From JBBDMC01 sp964441935 (GTDB lineage: Bacteria > Pseudomonadota > Alphaproteobacteria > Rhizobiales > Kaistiaceae), in NCBI GenBank assembly GCA_964441935.1, contig CAYTXI010000089.1, forward strand, positions 1 to 10,428: a DNA stretch of 10,428 nucleotides. Direction: 5' to 3'. The position numbers and the translations under genes were made by a program. The notes beneath the pieces were generated by a model. It was given only the letters and a program-made list of their open reading frames with translations. It was not told the DNA's origin and did no database searches. Shown piece after piece: positions 1 to 5,852 of this stretch (positions are counted from its first letter, which is position 1; each line of letters begins with the position of its first letter).

Positions 1-37
1 CCGTAGGTCGGGGGTTCGAGTCCCTCTGCCCCTGCCA
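1..37 (+). tRNA. tRNA-Trp, 3' part (5' end outside window)
   Basis: The T arm is intact: stem 10-14 (GGGGG), loop 15-21 (TTCGAGT) and stem 22-26 (CCCTC). It is followed by a seven-base acceptor strand at 27-33 (TGCCCCT), discriminator G34 and an encoded CCA at 35-37. The acceptor strand and discriminator match bacterial tRNA-Trp as I recall it (5' end AGGGGC). tRNA-Trp is also the tRNA usually found just upstream of secE in alphaproteobacteria. The anticodon lies outside the window, so the identity rests on the 3' half and the context. The next gene to the right converges on it. Confidence 0.85.
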
Positions 38-61
38 GTTCTGATGTTTGGCGTGGCCCTC

Positions 62-74
62 CCGGCGCGGCCGG
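62..74. terminator. Small GC hairpin between convergent tRNA-Trp and gntR
   Basis: CCGGC (62-66) pairs with GCCGG (70-74) around a GCG loop, in the 50-bp gap between the tRNA 3' end and the stop codon of the GntR gene. The position suits a two-way terminator, but there is no T run on either side and the stem is only 5 bp. This is a weak call. Confidence 0.2.
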
Positions 75-87
75 TCCGCCATCGACG

Positions 88-852
88 TCATCGCTCGGTC
101 CCAGTGTGTGACCCGTCCTTTCGTGACTCTCGCTCCGCCGCACGCCGGTATCGGTCGCGTCCACGAGTCAGGTGTAGGCGCATCGCTCGACGCGCGCCAG
201 CCACATCGCGTGCCTCTATGGCTTTGGCGATGAGCTCATGCTCCTTGCGAAGTTGCTGGAGGTAGCGCCCTAGACTGGCGTCCTTGCTGTCGTCGAGCAT
301 GAGACGTCGGCGTGGGATGATCATCCGGCCCAGAAAGGTCAAGAAAGACGAGAAGTAGGGATTGCCGGTTGCCGCTCCGATCGCGGCATGGAATTTGAAG
401 TCGAGGTCGACGGCTTCGTTACCGCCATTGACCGCAGCAGCGAATTCGCGGCAAGTGCGCTTCAAGTTGACAACGTCGGCGACCGAGCGCCGCTGCGCCG
501 CGAGGCCGGCGGCCTCGAGCTCAACGCAGATTCTGAGTTCCATCACATCAACCACCTGCTGGATCGACTCCAGTTCGTTGGGGTCGATGCGGAAGGGCCT
601 CTGTCTTGGGTCGGCAGCGACGAAGGCGCCGGCACCGCGGCGCGTTTCCACAAGCCCATCCGCTCGCAGGGCGGCGATTGCTTCGCGCACGACCGTGCGG
701 CTGACGCCAAACGCGTCCATCAGGGCGTGTTCAGTCGGAAGCCGGGTTCGCGGCGCCACTTTGCCGGTGAGGATGTCCTCGGTAAGGCGTCCGATCAGCT
801 CGCTGGTCAGGCGCGGGCTTGCAGGCGACGGGGACAGGTCGTGCGTCGACAT
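88..852 (-). CDS. GntR-family transcriptional regulator, FCD (FadR-like) subfamily
   Basis: A 254-residue DNA-binding regulator that probably controls the TRAP operon in which it lies and the divergent oxidoreductase operon. The N-terminal winged helix-turn-helix covers about residues 15-79 and includes the GntR hallmark RLPTEHALMDAFGVSRTVVR at 37-56. The C-terminal all-helical FCD domain covers about 100-235. It carries the expected metal ligands D151, H155, H205 and H227, so an organic-acid ligand bound through a metal ion is likely; this is family knowledge, not seen directly. I chose the ATG at 852 because AGGGGTG lies about 5 nt upstream and the protein then starts shortly before the HTH; the frame stays open to 921, but that would overlap dctM. 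It is the last gene of dctP-dctQ-dctM-gntR, 10 nt after dctM, so its own level should follow operon induction. Its ligand is unknown. Confidence 0.93.
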   Translation of the reverse strand: MSTHDLSPSPASPRLTSELIGRLTEDILTGKVAPRTRLPTEHALMDAFGVSRTVVREAIAALRADGLVETRRGAGAFVAADPRQRPFRIDPNELESIQQVVDVMELRICVELEAAGLAAQRRSVADVVNLKRTCREFAAAVNGGNEAVDLDFKFHAAIGAATGNPYFSSFLTFLGRMIIPRRRLMLDDSKDASLGRYLQQLRKEHELIAKAIEARDVAGARRAMRLHLTRGRDRYRRAAERESRKDGSHTGTER

Positions 853-862
853 CGTGGCACCC

Positions 863-2170
863 CTAAAACTGGATGCCGGGGTACTTGAGGCTCGGAATCC
901 ACAGCGAGAACGCCGGAACATAGGTCACGAGGGCAAGCACGATCAGCATCGCGATCCAGAACGGCCACAGATGCCGTGCCGCCCTCTCGATCGGAATCTT
1001 GCCGATCGCGCAGCCGACGAACAGCACTGTGCCGACCGGCGGCGTCACCAGGCCGATGCCGAGGTTGAGCATCATGACGATACCGAAATGGACTGGCTCG
1101 ACCCCGATCGCCTTGATCACCGGCAGCAGGATTGGCGTGCAGATCAGCAGGAGCGGGGCCATGTCCATGAAGGTGCCGAGCACCAGCAGCATGACGTTGA
1201 TCAGCAACAACAAGACGTACTTGTTGTGCGACAGCGTGAGCAGAAGGTTGGTCGCCTTCGCCGGTATCTGCATCAGCGTCATCATGTAGCCGAAGCTGGC
1301 GGCGAAGCCGATGATGATCATCACCATGGCCACGGTGCGGATGGCGTTGCGCATGGTGCGCGGCAGCTCGCGCCACTTCAGGTCGCGGTAGATGAACATC
1401 GTCACCAAGAATGCCCACACCACGGCCACCGCGGCCGACTCGGTCGGCGTGAACACACCGCCGATGACGCCGCCGACAATGATGACGACCGTGAGCAGCC
1501 CGGCCAGCGCCTCCCAGGTGATCTTGACCGCTTCGCGCAACGGCACGAACTCACCCTTCGGGTAGCCGCGTCTCGCTGAGACGATGAGCGCGAGCACCAT
1601 CAGCGCGAGACCGATCATGATGCCTGGGATGATGCCGGCCATAAAAAGCTGGACCACGGACACGGCGCCGCCGGCCGCATACGCATAGATAATCGCATTG
1701 TGGCTCGGCGGAATAATGATGCCCTGTGTCGCCGAAGTGATGGTGATGTTCACGGCGAAGTGATCGTCGTAACCCTCCTTCTTCATCACCGGAATCATGA
1801 TCGAGCCGATCGAAGAGGTATCAGCGACGGCGGAGCCGGAAATGCCGCCGAAGAACATGGAGGCGAGGATGTTGACCATCGCCAGGCCGCCACGCATGAA
1901 GCCAACGAAGATGTTGGCGAACGCGACCAGCCGTCGCGCCATGCCGCCCTCGGCCATCAGCGCGCCGGCGAAGATGAAGAACGGGATCGCCAGCAGGGCA
2001 AACTCGTCCACCCCGTCGGACACTTTCAGCAGAACCGCCGACAGCGGAAGACCAACGTAGAGTGCCGAAGCCAGCGCGGCGATACCAAGGGCGTAGGCGA
2101 TCGGCATGCCGAGAAGCAGCAGCAGGAAAAAGCTGCCTAGCAGAACAACCGGTGCAAACGGACCGCCCAT
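863..2170 (-). CDS. dctM: TRAP transporter large permease, DctM subunit
   Basis: A 435-residue inner-membrane protein, normal length for DctM, hydrophobic throughout with about 12 membrane segments. Family motifs are present: FFGGISGSAVADTSSIGS at 106-123, PPSHNAIIYAY at 154-164 and a C-terminal NLGIGLVTPPVGTVLFVG. In the family this subunit carries the substrate and uses a sodium or proton gradient; it works with DctQ and takes substrate from the periplasmic DctP. The ATG at 2170 starts 10 nt after the dctQ stop and has AGGA about 8 nt upstream. The gene is second to last in the minus-strand operon. The sequence does not reveal the substrate; TRAP systems usually move carboxylates such as C4-dicarboxylates, sugar acids, keto acids or sialic acids. 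Confidence 0.97.
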   Translation of the reverse strand: MGGPFAPVVLLGSFFLLLLLGMPIAYALGIAALASALYVGLPLSAVLLKVSDGVDEFALLAIPFFIFAGALMAEGGMARRLVAFANIFVGFMRGGLAMVNILASMFFGGISGSAVADTSSIGSIMIPVMKKEGYDDHFAVNITITSATQGIIIPPSHNAIIYAYAAGGAVSVVQLFMAGIIPGIMIGLALMVLALIVSARRGYPKGEFVPLREAVKITWEALAGLLTVVIIVGGVIGGVFTPTESAAVAVVWAFLVTMFIYRDLKWRELPRTMRNAIRTVAMVMIIIGFAASFGYMMTLMQIPAKATNLLLTLSHNKYVLLLLINVMLLVLGTFMDMAPLLLICTPILLPVIKAIGVEPVHFGIVMMLNLGIGLVTPPVGTVLFVGCAIGKIPIERAARHLWPFWIAMLIVLALVTYVPAFSLWIPSLKYPGIQF

Positions 2171-2180
2171 CGTCGATGTC

Positions 2181-2735
2181 CTAGGGAGCGGTCCGACCGC
2201 GTCGTTGAGCGGCGTCTTCGAGGATATGAGTGACGTCGTCCTCGTCGTTGCTCGGCTTGAAACTCGGGTAGATCAGCGCCTCAATGGCGAAGAGCAGCGT
2301 GACCACGCCGCTGCCCGGTATGGCCGAGTAGACGAGGCCCACACGAACGTATCTGAACTCGGCATAGGACTGAAACCATGTCGTCTGCACGAGTTCGACG
2401 CCGTAATAGATCATGGTCACGGCGATGACCGCCATCAGCACGTGTGTGCCGATTTCGGCAACGCGCTGGGCCGCTTCCGGCAACCGGCTAATGATTGCCA
2501 GAAGACGAAGGTGGATGCCTGCGCGGTAGCAGGCCGCGGCGCCGTACATGGTGAGCTGAACGACGAAGAAGATCGAAACAGGCTCTGCGAAGGCCGCGCC
2601 CATCCAAAAGACGTATCGCATGACGACGCCGACGAAGATCAACACCGTGATGCATACGATCGAGACCATGGCGACAATGAAACAAAGGTCGTAGATCCGG
2701 TCCATCACGCGGACAAAGGCTGGACGTTTCTCCAA
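2181..2735 (-). CDS. dctQ: TRAP transporter small permease, DctQ subunit
   Basis: A 184-residue membrane protein with four predicted spans near residues 16-38, 49-70, 94-116 and 131-155, the usual DctQ layout. The stretch RYVFWMGAAFAEP at 40-52 corresponds to the conserved segment between spans 1 and 2. DctQ binds DctM and forms the membrane part of the TRAP transporter. No ATG is suitably placed near the N terminus. I prefer the TTG at 2735 because GGGGGG lies 7 nt upstream (2743-2748). The in-frame TTG at 2750 would add five residues but has no ribosome binding site. An ATG at 2705 would remove ten residues before span 1. The acidic, hydrophilic tail after residue 160 is probably cytoplasmic. 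The gene lies 10 nt before dctM and 131 nt after dctP. Confidence 0.93.
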   Translation of the reverse strand: MEKRPAFVRVMDRIYDLCFIVAMVSIVCITVLIFVGVVMRYVFWMGAAFAEPVSIFFVVQLTMYGAAACYRAGIHLRLLAIISRLPEAAQRVAEIGTHVLMAVIAVTMIYYGVELVQTTWFQSYAEFRYVRVGLVYSAIPGSGVVTLLFAIEALIYPSFKPSNDEDDVTHILEDAAQRRGRTAP

Positions 2736-2756
2736 GCTGATTCCCCCCAACGTCGT

Positions 2757-2792
2757 CGCCCGCGCGGGCGGCGCGCTCGCCTGGTGCGAGCG
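2757..2792 (-). other. Palindrome and hairpin in the dctP-dctQ gap
   Basis: A perfect 14-bp palindrome (CGCCCGCGCGGGCG, 2757-2770) is followed by a stem of CGCTCGC (2774-2780) and GCGAGCG (2786-2792) around a 5-base loop. Both lie in the 131-nt gap between the dctP stop and the dctQ start. There is no U run after either on the minus strand, so they look like RNA stability or pausing elements and not simple terminators. Confidence 0.5.
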
Positions 2793-2827
2793 GCCGGGTG
2801 TCTGCTGTGGCGGATGAGAACGACAGC

Positions 2828-2851
2828 GGCGGCGGCGAGTGACCCGCCGCC
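2828..2851 (-). other. Strong hairpin just after dctP
   Basis: GGCGGCGG (2828-2835) and CCGCCGCC (2844-2851) form a perfect 8-bp all-GC stem with an 8-base loop, 15 nt after the dctP stop in the direction of transcription. Arms CTGTGGCGG (around 2804-2812) and CACAG (2854-2858) could extend competing pairings. With no U tract it is more likely a 3'-end protector or partial terminator that keeps the binding protein in excess over the membrane subunits. That role is inferred. Confidence 0.55.
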
Positions 2852-2866
2852 ACCACAGTCGATGCT

Positions 2867-3865
2867 CTATTGGACGGCCATGATCCGCTCGACAAGGTCG
2901 GCGTACTGGGCACCGTACTTGTCGCGCACGGGCTGAGTCGCTTCAATAAAGGGCGCCTTGTCGACATTTTCGATGACGGTCGTGCCCGCCTTCTTGAGCT
3001 CTTCGAGCGCCGCGGTTTCTTTCGCGGCCCACAGCTCGCGCTGCCTAATCACGCACAACGACGCGGCCTTGCGGATGAGCTGCTGGTCGACGTCCGACTG
3101 CGTGTCCCACACCTTCTTGGAGAACACGAAGATCTCCGGGACAATCAGGTGCTCGTCGAGCGTGTAGTACTTGGCGATTTCGTATTGCCCATTCTCTTCA
3201 AGAGACGGCGGGTTATTTTCTGCGCCGTCAACCACACCCGTCTGCAGTGAGGTAGTGAGCTCGCTGTAGGAGATTTGCACGCCGTTGCCGCCCATCGCAT
3301 TGACCATATCGACGAACACCGGGTTCTGCATGACGCGGATTTTCATGCCAGCGAGGTCCGAGGGCTTCTCGATCGGATGGCCTTTGACGTAGAACGAGCG
3401 TGCGCCGCCATCCATATAGCCCAGGCCGACGAGGCCGCCCTCTTCCAACTTGTTGAGCAGCTCAGTGCCGATCTCGCCGTCGACGACATGGTGCATGTGG
3501 TCGATGGAGCGGAAGAAATAGGGCAGGTTGAACGTGTCGAACTCGCCGACGATCGGGCCGACGACGCCGACGGAAACGCGCGTCATCTGCAGCGCGCCGA
3601 GCTGCACCTGCTCAAGCGCTTCCTTCTCGCCGCCGAGCTGCATTGCCGGGTACAGGTTGACGGTGATGCGGCCGTTGGTCCATGTCGACAGGAGATCGCC
3701 CATGTAGCGGATGGCTTCGGTTGTCGGGTAGCCGTCGCCGTGGACGTCGCTGGTGTTGATCTCAAGGCTAGCGGCCGGCGTGGCCGCGGATACGGTCATC
3801 AAGGCCGCTGCTGCGACGCCAAGCGCGCCGGCGCCCAGGCGTGTAGTCGCTACGTTCCGCTTCAT
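2867..3865 (-). CDS. dctP: TRAP transporter periplasmic substrate-binding protein, DctP family
   Basis: A 332-residue exported protein. Residues 1-33 form a signal peptide: basic MKRNVATTR, an alanine-rich core, and probable cleavage after TPAAS near residue 33. The mature part has the DctP fold signatures: ARSFYV at 155-160, MKIRVMQNPVF at 174-184 with R177, the conserved arginine that in this family pairs with the substrate carboxylate, and QTGVVDGAENNPPS at 208-221 with E216 and N217 in the ligand-binding segment. These point to a carboxylated substrate but do not name it. The start is secure: ATG at 3865 with GGAGGG 6 nt upstream. It is the first gene of the minus-strand operon and is followed by strong hairpins, which suits a protein made in excess over DctQ and DctM. 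Two cysteine-containing or duplicated domains were looked for and not found; this is a standard single-copy DctP. Confidence 0.96.
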   Translation of the reverse strand: MKRNVATTRLGAGALGVAAAALMTVSAATPAASLEINTSDVHGDGYPTTEAIRYMGDLLSTWTNGRITVNLYPAMQLGGEKEALEQVQLGALQMTRVSVGVVGPIVGEFDTFNLPYFFRSIDHMHHVVDGEIGTELLNKLEEGGLVGLGYMDGGARSFYVKGHPIEKPSDLAGMKIRVMQNPVFVDMVNAMGGNGVQISYSELTTSLQTGVVDGAENNPPSLEENGQYEIAKYYTLDEHLIVPEIFVFSKKVWDTQSDVDQQLIRKAASLCVIRQRELWAAKETAALEELKKAGTTVIENVDKAPFIEATQPVRDKYGAQYADLVERIMAVQ

Positions 3866-4032
3866 GCTATTCCCTCCCTCTCATTGCCCTGCTTGTGCCA
3901 GTTGTCGTACAACTACGATGAGCCACACTATCAATCCACCGCGCGACCAGCAAGGGAAGCAGCCTCGATCGTCGTCCGATGAGAGGAGGGCCGTGTGAGC
4001 CGTCGCAATGGTCACGGGTTTGGTGGTCTGCG
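3866..4032. promoter_or_regulatory. Divergent promoter region between dctP and the oxidoreductase gene
   Basis: The 167-bp gap must hold promoters for both operons. Weak sigma-70-like candidates: on the minus strand TTGCTG (complement of 3948-3953), a 17-nt spacer, then TAGTGT (complement of 3925-3930); on the plus strand TTGCCC (3884-3889), an 18-nt spacer, then TACAAC (3908-3913). Both would be covered or blocked by a repressor bound at 3900-3914. The boxes match poorly, so their exact placement is uncertain. The need for a promoter here is firm. Confidence 0.6.
3900..3914. promoter_or_regulatory. Probable GntR/FCD operator
   Basis: AGTTGT-CGT-ACAACT is a 15-bp inverted repeat with perfect 6-bp arms. 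It fits the FadR-subfamily operator pattern TNGTNNNACNA (here TTGTCGTACAA), and the only regulator gene in the module belongs to that subfamily. It is centrally placed between the divergent operons, 35 bp from the dctP start codon, where one dimer could repress both. The link to the gene at 88-852 is inferred. Confidence 0.7.
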
Positions 4033-4036
4033 ATGA
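3995..4036 (+). CDS. Possible 13-codon leader ORF coupled to the oxidoreductase gene
   Basis: A strong AGGAGG (3984-3989) lies 5 nt before a GTG at 3995. That GTG opens a 13-codon frame (MSRRNGHGFGGLR) whose TGA at 4034-4036 overlaps the oxidoreductase ATG at 4033 as ATGA. The oxidoreductase ATG has no good ribosome binding site of its own, so translation could be coupled through this small frame. It is very short and unsupported by homology, and the GTG at 3993 (followed at once by TGA) competes for the same site. Treat it as a hypothesis. Confidence 0.2.
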   Translation: MSRRNGHGFGGLR

Positions 4037-5061
4037 CCAAGACGCGGGTTGCTGTCATTGGCCTCGGCATGGCGTCGGGCCCGCACGGTCAGAGCCTGGT
4101 TGACCTGGCTGATATGATCGAGGTCGCATACGCTTTCAGCCCGAGCGCGGCGCGGCGCGAGGCCTTCGCCGCTAAGTTCCCGTTCCCGATGGCGGAAAGC
4201 GTCGACGCGATCCTCGCCGACCAGAGCGTCGATGCGGTACTCCTATTGACACCGCCGAACACCCACTTCGACCTCGTCCGGCGCGTCGCGGCGGCCGGCA
4301 AGCACGTCCTCCTGGAGAAGCCGATCGAAGTGTCGTTGGGGCTCGCCGAAGCCACGGTCGCCGCGTGCCGCGACGCCAAGGTTAGGCTCGGCATCGTCCT
4401 ACAACACCGCTATCGCCCGCCTGTGATGCATCTGGCGGCGCTGTTAACCGAGGGCCGTCTTGGGCGTGTCGTTGGCGCGTCGGCAAGCATCCGCAACTGG
4501 CGGCCGCAGTCGTACTACGACGTGCCGGGACGCGGCACCTATGCGCGCGACGGCGGTGGCGTGCTGCTGACCCAGGCGATTCACACCCTTGACGTGTTGG
4601 CGTCCCTGGTCGGGCCGCCGGAGGAGGTCGCCGCTTTTGCCACGACGACGCCGGTCCACAAGATGGAGGCGGAGGACATCGTCGGCGCCGCGATCCGCTT
4701 TGTCGACGGCGCAATCGGCACGATCGGTGCGACCACGACCGCATATCCGGGTCACGCCGATCGCATCGACATCATCGGCGAGAGGGGGGCGGCGACGATC
4801 GCCGGCATGTCGCTCGCGGTCAACTTCCACGACGGCACGGAGGAACGCATCGAGGGTGGCGGTGCTGCGGCGGGTGCCGGGGCGGACCCGATGGCGTTCG
4901 CCCATGACCAGCATCGGGCGCTGATCTCTGACTTTGTAGAGGCGCTCCAAGCCGGTCGCGATCCGCGCCCGAGTGGCGCCGACGCACTCGAGGTTCACGT
5001 CCTCATTGATGCACTGACGCGTTCTGCCGCGGTGCGGGAGCCGGTGAGGATCGCTGGCTAG
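4033..5061 (+). CDS. Gfo/Idh/MocA-family NAD(P)-dependent oxidoreductase
   Basis: A 342-residue cytoplasmic dehydrogenase of usual family length. The N-terminal Rossmann domain starts at once with RVAVIGLGMAS (5-15, glycines G10 and G12). It continues with LLTPPNTHFDLV (71-82) and AGKHVLLEKPIEVS (88-101), where E95-K96-P97 is the family motif containing the catalytic lysine. The C-terminal domain has DGGGVLLTQAIHTLDVL (173-189); H184 and D187 sit where the family has its catalytic histidine region. Members oxidise or reduce sugars, inositols, sugar acids and similar polyols; the substrate here is unknown. I chose ATG 4033 because the Rossmann strand starts four codons later; an in-frame ATG at 3979 would add 18 residues that resemble nothing and would place AGGAGG inside the gene. 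It is divergent from dctP and probably acts on the imported compound or a derivative. Confidence 0.92.
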   Translation: MTKTRVAVIGLGMASGPHGQSLVDLADMIEVAYAFSPSAARREAFAAKFPFPMAESVDAILADQSVDAVLLLTPPNTHFDLVRRVAAAGKHVLLEKPIEVSLGLAEATVAACRDAKVRLGIVLQHRYRPPVMHLAALLTEGRLGRVVGASASIRNWRPQSYYDVPGRGTYARDGGGVLLTQAIHTLDVLASLVGPPEEVAAFATTTPVHKMEAEDIVGAAIRFVDGAIGTIGATTTAYPGHADRIDIIGERGAATIAGMSLAVNFHDGTEERIEGGGAAAGAGADPMAFAHDQHRALISDFVEALQAGRDPRPSGADALEVHVLIDALTRSAAVREPVRIAG

Positions 5062-5103
5062 AGTGAGCCCGCCGGCTCGGTGGGAGCGCAAGAGGAGGCG
5101 GCG

Positions 5104-5421
5104 ATGCACTTTATTGTGATCTCACGCGACAAGCCGGGGATGGCGGAACGCCGTGCCCGGACCCGTCCGGCGCATTTGGAGTACATGAAGCGGCCGCGCG
5201 CGGGCGGGCGTCATATCATCGGGATGCCGCTTGCCGACGACGAGGGCACGTCGATGATTGGCAGCCTCTACATCTTGGAGGCGCTGGACCGTGGCTCCGC
5301 CGAACTATTTGCCCGTCACGATCCCTATGCCGAGGCCGGTATCTTCGAGAGCACCGAGTTGATCGCGATCCACGCCGCCTTTCAGGCCGACCTGCCCCGT
5401 ATCCTGCCGAAACCGGACTAG
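5104..5421 (+). CDS. YciI-like (YCII domain) small protein
   Basis: A 105-residue cytoplasmic protein with the ferredoxin-like YCII pattern: an N-terminal strand MHFIVISRDKPG (1-12), a helix with RPAHLEYMK (21-29), a central GRHIIGMPL strand pair, MIGSLYILEA, and RHDPYAEAGIFES (71-83) matching the family's DPY/F-x-x-AG-L/I-F motif. H24 and D73 are candidates for the conserved His-Asp pair. The start at 5104 has AGGAGG 6 nt upstream; a GTG/ATG-type extension from 5080 would swallow that site. It follows the oxidoreductase by 42 nt and is very likely co-transcribed. YCII proteins resemble muconolactone-isomerase-like folds and often sit in catabolic operons, but their activity is usually not known. 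A role in processing an intermediate of this pathway is inference. Confidence 0.82.
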   Translation: MHFIVISRDKPGMAERRARTRPAHLEYMKRPRAGGRHIIGMPLADDEGTSMIGSLYILEALDRGSAELFARHDPYAEAGIFESTELIAIHAAFQADLPRILPKPD

Positions 5422-5433
5422 CCGAGTTCGCGG

Positions 5434-5485
5434 CACGGTACCGTGTTCATGCTTTATCCGGCCGGCGGGAAGGCACGAGCCGGAT
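5434..5485 (+). terminator. Palindrome and hairpin after the YciI-like gene
   Basis: A perfect 12-bp palindrome CACGGTACCGTG (5434-5445) starts 12 nt after the stop codon. A stem ATCCGGC (5456-5462) with GCCGGAT (5479-5485) and a 16-base loop follows. Neither has a T run, so intrinsic termination is doubtful. The position marks the right end of the accessory module, before the secE promoter. Confidence 0.3.
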
Positions 5486-5546
5486 TCATCCCCGGAAAGT
5501 GCACAAAAATGCCATTTTCGGGCGTCATTTTCCGGCCGAAGTGGGC

Positions 5547-5575
5547 TTGAGAATCTTGCCGCAAGGCCTTATTTA
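5547..5575 (+). promoter_or_regulatory. Candidate promoter for secE-nusG
   Basis: TTGAGA (5547-5552, five of six matches to the -35 consensus) is separated by 17 nt from TATTTA (5570-5575), with secE starting at 5639. The spacer contains CTTGC-C-GCAAG (5555-5565), a short palindrome. The -10 match is poor beyond TAT, but this is the best pair in the 217-bp gap. The gap also holds an AT-rich patch at 5503-5532 with two CATTTTC copies 13 nt apart. Confidence 0.4.
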
Positions 5576-5638
5576 CGCTTCACCAAGCGCGCGGCGCGCG
5601 AGCCAGTGGTTCGCGTGCCGATCTGTCATGAGCGGTTA

Positions 5639-5839
5639 ATGGCCGAAAGAACGAATCCTTTCGTGTTCCTCCAGCAGGTGCGGGCGGAAGCGGCGAAGAT
5701 CGTCTGGCCAAGCCGTCGGGAGACGGGGATTTCGACGGTCATGGTGGTGATCATGGCCTTCCTCGCGGCCCTCTTCTTCCTGGTGGCCGATCAGGTCATC
5801 TCGTTCGGCGTCAGATCGCTGCTCGGGCTAGGTGGCTGA
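5639..5839 (+). CDS. secE: Preprotein translocase subunit SecE
   Basis: A 66-residue inner-membrane protein that clamps SecY in the SecYEG export channel. It begins MAERTNPFVFLQQVRAEAAK. An amphipathic cytoplasmic helix follows, with KIVWPSRRET (20-29), the SecE signature before the membrane, and then a single span at about residues 32-56. One span and about 65 residues is the normal alphaproteobacterial form, unlike the three-span SecE of enterobacteria. I chose ATG 5639 because the family starts there; an upstream GTG at 5606 would add 11 unrelated residues. The ribosome binding site is weak (GAGCGG). nusG follows 13 nt later, the standard order. What is unusual is that tRNA-Trp lies about 5.6 kb upstream instead of next to it. 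Confidence 0.97.
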   Translation: MAERTNPFVFLQQVRAEAAKIVWPSRRETGISTVMVVIMAFLAALFFLVADQVISFGVRSLLGLGG

Positions 5840-5852
5840 GGGCGACGGGGGA

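Noticed and set aside
315..326. Palindrome GGATGATCATCC as an operator
   Set aside because: It lies well inside the gntR coding sequence, encodes ordinary residues of the FCD domain, and does not match the family's operator pattern.
362..1579. 405-codon open frame on the plus strand
   Set aside because: It runs antisense to gntR and dctM, which have full domain signatures; its product is a low-complexity His/Asp/Gln/Arg-rich sequence typical of a shadow frame.
5601..5625. Possible duplicated tRNA end (attachment site) before secE
   Set aside because: Only GCCAGT and GGTTCG-like fragments recur; there is no continuous match to the tRNA-Trp 3' end.
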